Source: Phoronis ovalis (taxonomy: Eukaryota; Phoronida; Phoronidae). From it: 11,444 bases of DNA. Location of the stretch: contig JAOXYB010053179.1 in assembly GCA_028565635.1 (NCBI GenBank), forward strand, positions 1 to 11,444. The letters run 5' to 3'. Position numbers and translations under genes: made by a program. The notes under the pieces were generated by a model that had not been told where the DNA came from, made no database searches, and saw nothing but the letters and a program-made list of their open reading frames with translations. Shown in pieces: positions 1 through 8,238 of the stretch (position 1 is the stretch's first letter; each line of letters starts with the position of its first letter).

Positions 1-63
1 GACATTCAGAATGTCTTGGTTTCAAAACAATGAGTATTATTTCGAAGTAATCAATGTAGTATA

Positions 64-140
<77 letters not shown>
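64..140. repeat. Compound microsatellite (TG)8 then (AG)~30
   Basis: Uninterrupted TG dinucleotides at 64-79 pass directly into AG dinucleotides to 140. The open frame across it (VCVREREREREE-type) is a by-product of the repeat. Confidence 0.98.
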
Positions 141-142
<2 letters not shown>

Positions 143-2072
143 GCACATCATGACTTAAGATTCAACTTATCTTTTATAAACAACTTTTGTTGATAGAAAA
201 GTGATATAATGGAAACCGCTTGTGGTCAGCTTAGCTTAAAGATTTCAGGTAAACATGTAATTAACTAATGAGGCAACTAATTAAACTTATGAACACGATC
301 TTATAACGTGCATATCTGCATTTATACGAACTACTGAAGTTTTAAAAACGTTCGCTTGCAACTGTACAAGATACCAGTTTTATACAGGCCTTGACCCGGA
401 TCCCACTGGAGACCCCCCCCCCTCGTTCCACAAACCCGTCAACAGATCTAGTGTATCATATGTTACAGGGCAAAGATATGAATAATCTTCCATCAATTTT
501 GCGGAGTACTGAAAAGGCGGGGTGCCCGGGCGAACCAGTTCATAGTTTAAGTATAATAACGTACAGTTTTACCAGATTGTACAAAGCCCGAAGTACAAAA
601 CCTATCGATTGATTTGCTTGCCTTTCATGAATACCTGTTTTTTATTCCCTGGGTGTTATTCATTTATTTCTTGATATTCGTCCTTTCTGTACCAGACTAG
701 CACCTGTTACCGTATTGAAAAGACTTCTCTTGTTACAGTAATAAAGAATTCTGTGTACCATAAAAATGCAAAAAACACTTCTCTTATTACGTTTGGTGAA
801 GCCCTTTAGTAAACTATCGATTTTTTAACATATCCGGGTTTCGTGTTTGTCGGTTATGTTTTGTCAATAGTCAACAGGTGGACGGTATGGTTACGAATGA
901 AACCGCAACATTTTTGAATCACATCTAAAAATATACTATTCATGAATATTTTCGCTAACCACAGGCACTTTCGTTATTAGTAATTACTCGTACACAAAGT
1001 TTGGATGTTTCGTACACAAGGCAAACGCATATATACGCTAGGCAAATAGGTACACCTGCACCCATGTTGTAAAGGGAATAGCGATTTCTTATTTGCAAAA
1101 TGTGCTTTTGTAGAATTAAAATTGACTGCTTTTTATTAGTTAATGACTACAAAAAATATTTTCAAAGGTTTGTACAACTTGCTGAGAAAGTCGTCATTAG
1201 ATCTAGAATATCAATGTACAGTAAGTAAAATAATATATTAAGTAACGGTAAAAATATTTGTCAATTGCCTCCTGGATCGATGTTTAATAAGCATTCAAAG
1301 TTGACCAAATAGTATTAACTTATAGCATAGTAACTTTTCCAGGTGTAAAATATTTGTATTAAATATTCAAAAAAAAAACATTTTACACAGCAAAGGCTTA
1401 CAAATTGTCTTACATTTATGCATTGTATATTTTATCAAGAAAAATTAGCCTGTACTTTAATTTGTATACTTGATTAAAACTGTTTTGAACCATTTTTAAA
1501 TAGTCTTATTCATTCTTAAGTTTTCAAGAGTGGAGGCTTTCTGTAAGAAAATCCAGTCGATTGTATTTGCTGAGATGTTTTATATACCTGGTACGTAAAC
1601 ATCATTTGTGTGCGTTGTACGAAATATAACTTTTGTTTTCCTGAAAGGGGGCGAGTATCGTTTGGCACAACTTATTCACACTGTATACTTTAAGTTAAAT
1701 GAAAAGTAGTATTTTGGAAGTATATTTGATTAATTAAGAAGTGTTAGATTTATTAGGTAGCTCACGTAACCGCCATTTTTGGTTAAAATGTTTGTTAAAT
1801 ATTAGAAACGCGAAATTCAAAAGAATATAATTAAAATACCCTTTAATCTACAAATTGACATCGCGATACATAGAGTTAAAAAGAACTTGCTCAATTTTTT
1901 TAACTTTTGCTTTGATCGAACGATATAAACTTTCAAAGTGTATTGCCTCAGGAAAAATCAACAAACTTTGGTCAAAGACGTTCTGTGAGCTATAAATGTA
2001 AAGAATATATCGGCAGTGTTTCATATTTGCAAGCTGAGGGATTTGACTTCATATTCTTTTGAATTTTATATC
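141..2072. other. Non-coding stretch, no gene recognised
   Basis: AT-rich sequence with frequent stops in all frames. The exception in composition is about 385-545, which is GC-richer, has a run of ten C (413-422) and carries an open frame from a TTG at 391 to 612. I recognise no domain in that 73-residue translation. The rest could be intergenic or intronic; no convincing exon with paired splice sites was seen. Confidence 0.5.
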
Positions 2073-2125
2073 TCAAAACTAATTTGTTAACCCACACTTC
2101 AAAAACTAATTTGTTAACCCACACT
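2073..2125. repeat. Direct tandem duplication of 26/27 bp
   Basis: Two copies of TCAAAA(A)CTAATTTGTTAACCCACACT lie back to back, differing by one A. It looks like a recent local slippage or duplication event. Confidence 0.9.
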
Positions 2126-2862
2126 TCAAAAAATGACTGACCTTATTCATTCTTTAATTTTTGAAAGAATTTAAAAAAACATTGTAAATGTGTAATTTAT
2201 GTTTCTGTTAATAAGACATCAGAGTGAGTTGTACTGAGGTTAAAATACCATTTATATTACATCATATATGGTTGATATAAAACACATTAGTGACAGTTCT
2301 GTTTTCAGATCGCTTATCTCGATGTGTTGCTAAAAACAGCCATTTTGCCACAAATAGGCAACATAACACGATTAGGATACGCCTTCATAATTAATATAGT
2401 CACTTACGAAATTAAAAAAAAATGTATAAGGAACTGAAACGGATACATCTCATTATTTTAAAATTAAGATGTTATCGTTTAGGAATATTACACAGCAGAT
2501 CAGATTTATTGCCGATCTGTTACCTTGCATGATTGACATTTGTCAGACAGGTGAAAATGATAAAGTTGAATTGATTGCATCATATTTTCACAATAATTGC
2601 CTAACATTTTCAACCCGGGTTTTTAAGCCAGTCATAGTACGTATTCAATTTTCAGAACTATTTATTTATTCCTACTTCATAACGAAGCACCACTGAGACA
2701 TTTTAATTCTTTTGTCACAAAAGCAGCCCTGGAGCGTTGTTGCTAACCACGGGTTGTAAACGGGGTTGCAAACGGAGGTTGCAAACAAGGTGTCGTTGAC
2801 AGGATAAAGCAAACTGGGCATTATTGTATTATGAAGGCATTTCGGAAGCTACACACATTTTG
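2126..2862. other. Non-coding stretch with an unassigned short open frame
   Basis: An ATG frame runs from 2469 to 2696 (75 codons). It contains a CAG|GTGAAA donor-like site at 2550/2551 in phase 1, the phase the downstream TGF-beta exons require. The translation has no clear signal peptide and no motif I can match to a TGF-beta prodomain, so I do not call it an exon. The rest is AT-rich without features except the short repeat at 2751-2786. Confidence 0.4.
2751..2786. repeat. Short G-rich tandem repeat, three units
   Basis: Three successive units GGGTTGTAAAC, GGGGTTGCAAAC and GGAGGTTGCAAAC stand out from the AT-rich surroundings. Confidence 0.7.
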
Positions 2863-3088
2863 TGTAGGGATGTGCGACACAGACTTAAAAACCGGTTCTT
2901 CTCCCGGTTTGCTTAACTTTTTTTTGCTAAAAATCTGATTGCTACTTTTATGAGTATGAGAACACCGGTTTATTTTAGTAAAAAACCAGATCAACTCAGC
3001 TTAATTCTGCTAATTTAATCAAGAAAACTTGATGCCCTCTGCTAATTTGGTTATAAAACCGGATCGACTGTAGCGGCACAGCCCTATA
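2863..3088 (+). repeat. MITE-like dispersed repeat, first copy
   Basis: The ends TGTAGGGATGTGCGAC (2863-2878) and GCGGCACAGCCCTATA (3073-3088) are imperfect inverted repeats (12 of 16). Internally there are about three degenerate units of the pattern (A)AACCGGATC..CTCTGCTAATTT. The same family occurs in the same orientation at about 8296-8622. The element is short, non-coding and diverged. An open frame on the minus strand across it is not credible as a gene. Confidence 0.5.
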
Positions 3089-4923
3089 TTTGGACAGAAC
3101 CATGAGTACCCCTCGGGAGTTTAGGATACACACAGTTATAGTACGGGTATAGTTAGTATGCAAACTTGCATCTGCAAAACACGTGCTCGTAGAATGTAAT
3201 GACACCTGGAAACATTAACACGTTAACGAAAATTACGAAATGACGAAACAGGAAGAAATGCCACAACTCCCACTTCAAATCAGCTGTTTAGCTTAATTGC
3301 GTGCTGTGATACAGGCTGAAATCAGCTGAGTGATCCGTGCCTGGTAATATAAGGAATGTGTAGATAGTTATTTTAATATTCTTAATGAACAACATGACTT
3401 TATTAAGAAATGTTTTCAATTACTGAAGTATTTTTAAAGATTTTAGAAGTACTTATTTCTACTACATGCAGTACAGATATTATTCATATGTATACTGGCA
3501 AATAAATTCACATTGTAATAAATTACCAGTAAAAAAAAGTCTGCGACAAGATAGTATAGAATAATATATACAGTACGTGTGTAGCAGGGCGGCAAATATA
3601 CTTAGCTTTAGGATATTCCAGAAATAATCAATCAGCCTAATGAAATATTTTCATTGTTTCTTGTAATGTCAACAAGTGTAACAAAAAGATAAATCCATGG
3701 TTTAATATTAGGTGGCAATTGACATTTTCATTATATTATCTTTTTACCTAGTTTAGGTTCTTTTTATTTAAATTCGTCACTATGCTTAAGGGGTATCAAA
3801 AGTTAAAAAGTCAGACAGGTTAAGAGCGTGGTGCGTGATTATCATCACGATGTAAGTGTTTGTAAATTCCTGCTTGTAAGACGTAAGTTGCTTCCCTTGT
3901 CAGACTCTTCGGTGCAAATTGCAGTGAAACAAATCATGAATTAATTGTTATCTGTTTATTATAATAATACTAGTAACATTTTACTTAGACCAATATACAT
4001 TTCAAAATATGAAACTCAATAATAAGGAACATTTCAATGTACTTTTGTGAGCAAATAAATTGCCGGATATAAAACCCATTATCAAGTTTATTTGTGCCCT
4101 TTCGAATGCGAACCGAACCACATACAGTACGCAACTATAATTAATATTTTCTGGGGCAGCGTTTTACATTCATTCTACAATAACCGGGACCGATACGCAA
4201 TGTTCTCGTCGGTGTCACATTAAAAATAAAAACAAGGCTTCAAATGTGATGATGAATGTACTAATGGAAAGCCAAATGTGCATATTTTATGAAAATTACC
4301 TTTTTACTTTATGCCGTTTATGGTTCTATGATATTAACTTTATTTTGTTCTCATGAAATAGATGTTTTCGTGTGTTTTCTGATGTCGGCAGTCGTATGTT
4401 GTTTTTGTTATTAAATAACTTAAATAGTTTACTTGATGATAGAACAGTTTCGTGGTTACAGCAAGCAGGGACAGGGAAATCAAGTATACTAAATTGTTGT
4501 ATGTTGATGGCTCGGAGGATTCAGATCAGACATATAGATGAAGGAGAGAAATTTTAAAGTATGTTTGTAGTAAACTATATATACACTGAGAAGCTAATGT
4601 CTAACACCACAAGACTTCCACCTTCCACGGAAGCTTGCAAAGAAGACATATAGGAAGATCGAAAATGACACGTGTAAATAACCTGTGGGGTACAAAATTA
4701 GAACAACATAGGAAAGTTTGTCTAGAAAGGAGCACGCTTGTGAGAAAGGCTGATTGTCGATTTGCGTTTCCACCTGGGAATGGTAGAGATGAGTGAGCGT
4801 GTGCGTGAGTGGTGTGTGCCTTGAATACCTGACTTTTATTACGTTTAATTAGAGCATCGGCTTCTAAAGATTGTATGCGTTTACATATTTTCATGGAATC
4901 TTTATTGGACATTTATTTTTCAG
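3089..4923. other. Non-coding stretch ending in the intron before cassette A
   Basis: No exon recognised. From about 4376 it belongs to duplication unit A and matches 7130-7677. The open frame 4357-4557 (hydrophobic LFLLLNNL) was considered as an upstream exon. It ends in TAA just before a GTATGT donor-like site, and its unit B counterpart carries non-triplet indels and a TGA, so coding function is not supported. The 3' end is a typical acceptor at 4922-4923. Confidence 0.5.
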
Positions 4924-5484
4924 TTCCCGTCAAGTGCGCGGAGAGGGCCGTTTCTCATGCTTGCGTACATTTCGATATGGAAAGAGTCAGAGATAAAAGA
5001 GATTCATACGAGATAACATCTGTAGATTTATGGGTCTACAGAAGACATGAAAATAGTCGAAGTAATCATGCCATACAAGTAACGGATCTGTCTGGTTTGC
5101 CAATGCCACATAACGGAATAGCTCGTTCCCATTTATATGCCCCACGAAAAGGGTGGATAAAACTGAAAATTGAATCCAAAGTAACAATTGAACGATGGTT
5201 ACAGAAACCTCATCTCAATTCCGGTCTCGACATTCGTTGCGAACATTGCTCCAGACATACATCTCCAATAAAGGTTAGAGGATCAAAGCGACCGTACATA
5301 GTCATACGCCTGGGGGAGAAAAAAAGAATAGGTAACAGGCGACAAAAACGAAATATAAATTGTGCACCAGATGTTACCGAGTGCTGCATGGAATCATTGG
5401 AAATCAAGTTTAGTGAGATTGGTTTTGATTTTATTCTCCAACCAGAAACATACCATGCCAACTACTGTAAGGGATCTTGTAGCA
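4924..5484 (+). CDS. Cassette A internal exon: late prodomain, furin site, finger 1
   Basis: The acceptor is a T-rich tract ending in CAG at 4921-4923. The donor is a perfect GTAAGT at 5485-5490. The first two bases complete a split codon and coding frame resumes at 4926, so the exon is phase 1 at both ends and 561 nt long. The reading frame is open upstream to an ATG at 4875, but that ATG lies before the polypyrimidine/acceptor and is unlikely to be the real start. Two cysteines near the 5' end (KCAER and HACVHF) are shared with copy B. Relative to copy B there are three extra residues before RKGW and one missing residue in finger 1. Confidence 0.92.
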
Positions 5485-6134
5485 GTAAGTAGTTTGTCAT
5501 ATTTATTGCTTTTAATAGAATATCCAAATTCATTGCTCTGTGTCTTTACAGCTTTGCTCATTGTAATTAAGCTGTAAGTGCAGACTAGCAGGATTATTTC
5601 CTTCGAGGAATGTATACATATCATAAAAGTAATTTCCCAATATGCGTTTTTAAATTTGGGGTGAAAAATTTCGGAAACGATGTTTGAGGGATTTGGGTAT
5701 CAGATCTAAGAATAAGTTGTGTGCGTTATGAAGGACAACGAGGCAATATTTTTGCTTATTTCCCACGGCCTATATATATAAGCATCTAGCGACACCGAGA
5801 AACTTGTGGGTGTAACGTTGACAAGTTGGTTACGTGATATATGGATTAACTGTTGCGGAACATTGTTAGCTAGGACATTCATACTTTTAGATTATTTAAG
5901 CTTTAATTAGACATTCACTTTCATTTTCTCCTTGTAGTACATGATACGTTAAGTAAACATGGAGTTGTTTTAAATGGAGCTCTACAAACTGGACATGCAC
6001 CAACAGAACTAACATCCTGCTGCAGTCCCACCAAAATGGAACCTATTTCAATTCTTCGCTATGACGATGATAATGTGATCCAGCATGATGTTTTGCACGA
6101 TATGACAGTGACGAAATGCAGCTGTGAATACTAG
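4924..6134 (+). CDS. Activin/inhibin-beta-like TGF-beta ligand, cassette A (3' part of gene; exons 4924-5484 and 5938-6134)
   Basis: Encodes the C-terminal part of a secreted TGF-beta-superfamily ligand. Family members are made as prodomain-ligand precursors, cut by furin-type proteases, and signal as disulfide-linked dimers through type I/II receptor kinases. Visible here in order are a prodomain segment (SYEITSVDLWVYRR; KGW...IERWL; LDIRCEHC at 5226-5249) and the cleavage site RRQKR ending at 5351. Then comes a mature domain of about 109 residues with nine cysteines (NINC, ECC, NYC, GSC, SCC, KCSC). The motif CCSPTKMEPISIL lies at 6018 onward and the stop TAG at 6132-6134. The C-x6-CC start and the LDIRxEHC prodomain motif fit activin/inhibin beta better than BMPs or TGF-beta proper. 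Oddities are a finger 1 one residue short, lacking both usual tryptophans, and a short wrist segment. The 5' part (signal peptide, N-terminal prodomain) was not found. The family call is firm; orthology to a named gene is not. Confidence 0.93.
5485..5937 (+). other. Intron between cassette A exons (453 nt, phase 1)
   Basis: A GTAAGT donor and a pyrimidine-rich TTTTCTCCTTGTAG acceptor frame this intron. Joining gives a split codon A|TA (Ile) and restores one uninterrupted cystine-knot domain. Its first ~60 bases resemble the start of the copy B intron. A TATATATATAA stretch near 5772 is present, but nothing suggests it acts as a promoter. Confidence 0.9.
5938..6134 (+). CDS. Cassette A terminal exon: wrist, CCSPTK, finger 2, stop
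   Basis: After two bases that complete the split codon, 64 codons and a TAG stop follow. The exon encodes the segment linking the cystine knot to the paired cysteines (about 28 residues between GSC and CC, shorter than the roughly 35 of vertebrate activin A). CCSPTKMEPISIL and the terminal KCSCEY follow. An extra C-terminal Glu-Tyr follows the last cysteine, where vertebrate activins end in CS. The identity is supported by the match to the superfamily's most conserved motif and by frame-perfect splicing to the upstream exon. Confidence 0.93.
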
Positions 6135-6209
6135 AATTTGGAAAGTTTCCTTTATAATGATCTCGTATTGTGTTATCGGCTGTGATATGAAATTTCGGCT
6201 TTTGTAAAA
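6132..6209 (+). other. 3' flank conserved block 1, copy A
   Basis: It matches 9401-9478 closely, including TAATGATCTCGT, TTGTGTTA, CGGCTGTGATAT and TTTTGTAAAA. It starts at the stop codon and is probably 3' UTR. Confidence 0.75.
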
Positions 6210-6224
6210 CAGATCGTGATTAAA

Positions 6225-6230
6225 AATAAA
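6225..6230 (+). terminator. Candidate polyadenylation signal for cassette A
   Basis: A canonical AATAAA lies about 90 nt after the stop codon. Two more AATAAA hexamers lie at 6592-6597 and 6604-6609 in the 3' flank. Which one is used cannot be told from sequence. The position aligned to this hexamer in copy B no longer reads AATAAA. Confidence 0.45.
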
Positions 6231-6431
6231 CCAGAACTGGCTTGGACTCTCAAAAATATTGTTAGCAACTTGTTTAACAACACAGCGAGCCTGATTTCTA
6301 CGCGGATGCGAAATAGAGGATGTTTTTGGCTGAACGCGTCAATTTAAGCAAATGTGTTGCCCTCTGTCTTCATAACCATAATGTTAAATACTGTTTGAGG
6401 CACCGAGTGTTTTACAACGGCATCCACCTTT

Positions 6432-6510
6432 TTGGAATTCCAGCCGACAAAAATAGCTGTGATAGATTTGGAACGATATCTTGAGATTCGACGACGACAG
6501 GAAGCATTAT
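6432..6510 (+). other. 3' flank conserved block 2, copy A
   Basis: It shares TTGGAATTCCAGCCG, TAGCTGTGATAG, TTCGACGACG and AAGCATT with 9628-9719, in the same order. No coding frame is shared; it could be a 3' UTR or downstream regulatory remnant. Confidence 0.7.
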
Positions 6511-7677
6511 ATAATAACTTTATGATACAATTCCATACTTCTGATATGGTACCATGTGTAGACTCGAGGATTATATAATGACTTTCCAAACAATAAAGAC
6601 TGAAATAAAAATGCGCTGAGTAAAAATCGTAACAGTTATGTTTCAATGTGTTATGGTGTGTATTTAGTGACATTTAAATTATACCTTATGAAAATTATGT
6701 AATTTGCTCTTAAGTATTCGATTTATTTATTTATTTGTTTTCGGTAAAGCCAATTTGCATTAAAAGCTATACATTGTGTAGTCAAATTGTGAACAATGCA
6801 TTTAATATTTTTCCTTCCATGTTGTTTTCAAGCGTAATGATATATGACCAGTGTCTAACCATATTTCTTTCCGTTTAAGAAAGTGCTATCAATCTTAAAC
6901 TTATTTTCAGTTAGTGCCAACATGTTCAAAATATAATATTTATTTGGCGTTTCATATCTTCCAAGTTATTCTCAAAGTAAATAGGAATGATATACAGTAC
7001 ATTGCAAAACTTGATTGATGTGCGTGTATAATTCTTTTCTCACTTACTTCTTTAAAAAAAATACTGTTTCCTGAACATTGTTTGTTTTTAATGATAAGAT
7101 AAATAAATGATGTTGTGTTTAAGAAAATAGTCTTTTACTTTCATTACGACTTTTCTTTGTTTTATACATTTTTAGTTACTCTGTCTATCTTTTTTCAAAC
7201 TTTTGCTGTTGCTTAATGATGGAGAAGCGTCTATGATTAAAGGAAGCCGGGCGCAGAAGTGATCGGGGAAATCCATCCGGAGGGAAATGTGTGAAATGGA
7301 GAAGCTTTATCCTGAGATATAAGTGAAGAATGTTAAATGTAATCCAGGTAGACAATTAATAACAAGTGAAACCCACAAGTCAAGTCCAGCTTAGGGCGTA
7401 CAGAGAAGAAAATAAGCGAAATGCTTAAGCCACCGGAATAACATTGTAGAAGTCGCCAAAACAGAGCACTACGGAGGAAGATTGTTATTGACCAATGTTC
7501 TATTGAGCATGACGGGGAAGGGTGAACGTGTGGTTGAGTGAATGGTGCGTGATCTTGGTATGAATATTTTTTCTGAGATTAGAGCTACAAGTTCTAAATG
7601 TTATAAACACAGTCAGAGTACTGTAAATTCAACTTTCCTAGAATATTTATTTATTCATTAGAGTTTTTATTTTCCAG

Positions 7678-8238
7678 TTACCGACAGGTGCGCGGACAGT
7701 AACGTTCCCCATGCTTGCATACATTTCGATACGACAGAATTAATAAGTCTTAGAGATTCGTACGAGATTACATCCGTAGAATTGTGGTTTTACAGAAGAC
7801 ACGACAGCCATTGTCACAACCATGCCATACAAGTAAGCGATATAACTGATTTAACGATACCATATGATCAGATAGCTCGTTCCGATTCACGTAAAGGATG
7901 GATACACATGACGATAGAACCTAACGGAACCATTGAACGATGGTTAGAGAAACGTCATTTCAATTTTAACCTTGACATTCGTTATGAACATTGTTCCAGT
8001 GACATTTCTCCAATAAAAATAAGAGGGTCAAAACGACCGTTCGCCATCATACGTCTGGGAGAAAAAACAAGAAAAGGTAAAAGGAGACAAAAACGAAATT
8101 TAACTTGTGAAAATGTTGTTACCAGTTGTTGCAAGAAATCATTGTACATCAGCTTTGCGGAAATTGGTTTTGATTCTTGGATTATTGCACCAGATGGATA
8201 CTACGCCAACTACTGTACAGGGTCATGTAGCCGTAATG
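7678..8238 (+). CDS. Cassette B internal exon: late prodomain, furin site, finger 1
   Basis: The acceptor is TTTTTATTTTCCAG ending at 7677. The donor is G|GTAAGC at 8239. The frame resumes at 7680 after two bases of a split codon. An in-frame ATG at 7782 is internal to the prodomain and is not the likely start. The exon is 561 nt, the same as copy A, by compensating indels: three residues fewer before RKGW, one residue more in finger 1, and two more (Arg-Asn) before the donor. One prodomain cysteine differs from copy A: SHCHN is gained here, and LDIRC is LDIRY. Confidence 0.92.

Larger units (their letters stand above)
4376..7130 (+). repeat. Tandem segmental duplication, unit A (~2.75 kb)
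   Basis: First unit of a head-to-tail duplication containing the two-exon TGF-beta cassette A. Matching landmarks in unit B include the segment near 4430-4480 (against 7208-7270), the pre-exon segment 4790-4880 (against 7515-7600), both exons, the 3' flank blocks 6132-6209 and 6432-6510, and a TTGTTTGT / ATAAATGA / TGTTGTGTT run at 7078-7120 (against 9929-9967). The exon-to-exon offset (4924 to 7678) is 2754 bp. Boundaries were judged by eye and are good only to some tens of bases. Non-coding parts have diverged with many indels, so the duplication is old. Confidence 0.75.
6135..7677. other. Inter-cassette region: 3' flank of A and upstream intronic sequence of B
   Basis: About 1.5 kb without a recognisable exon. 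The first part (to about 7130) is the 3' UTR/flank of copy A and matches the copy B flank in blocks. The second part (7130-7677) matches the sequence upstream of exon 4924. A minus-strand open frame of 109 codons at 6344-6673 overlaps the flank, shows no domain and is probably fortuitous. Confidence 0.55.

Noticed and set aside
1758-1992. Inverted pair TAGCTCAC / GTGAGCTA about 235 bp apart as a MITE
   Set aside because: Only eight bases match exactly, and there is no flanking duplication or second copy in the window.
2469-2696. 75-codon ATG open frame with an internal phase-1 CAG|GTGAAA donor as the missing first exon
   Set aside because: The translation has no credible signal peptide or TGF-beta prodomain motif. 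An open frame of this size is not unusual by chance. Only a transcript junction to 4924 would revive it.
4357-4557. Open frame with hydrophobic start (LFLLLNNL) as a 5' exon of cassette A
   Set aside because: It ends in TAA three bases before the best donor-like GTATGT, and an earlier phase-1 GTATAC donor is weak. The homologous stretch in unit B (about 7176-7270) has a TGA and indels that are not multiples of three, so no shared coding constraint is seen.
4601-4912. 103-codon minus-strand open frame
   Set aside because: It covers the intron before cassette A, shows no domain, and includes low-complexity HTTHAHAHS from a GTGTGCGTGAGTG stretch.
4875-4923. ATG at 4875 as the true start of cassette A
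   Set aside because: These codons lie in the polypyrimidine/acceptor region of the upstream intron. Copy B has no equivalent start, and coding similarity between the copies begins only after the acceptor.
5770-5785. TATATATATAA in the cassette A intron as a promoter
   Set aside because: Such strings are common in AT-rich DNA, and no downstream start or other promoter element supports it.
6344-6673. 109-codon minus-strand open frame
   Set aside because: It overlaps the duplicated 3' flank. No matching open frame is apparent in unit B and no domain is recognised.
6796-6834. Short signal-peptide-like frame (MHLIFFLPCCFQA) between the cassettes as a first exon for copy B
   Set aside because: It is 13 codons before TAA. 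The only nearby donor (GTAATG) leaves phase 2, which does not fit the phase-1 acceptor at 7678.
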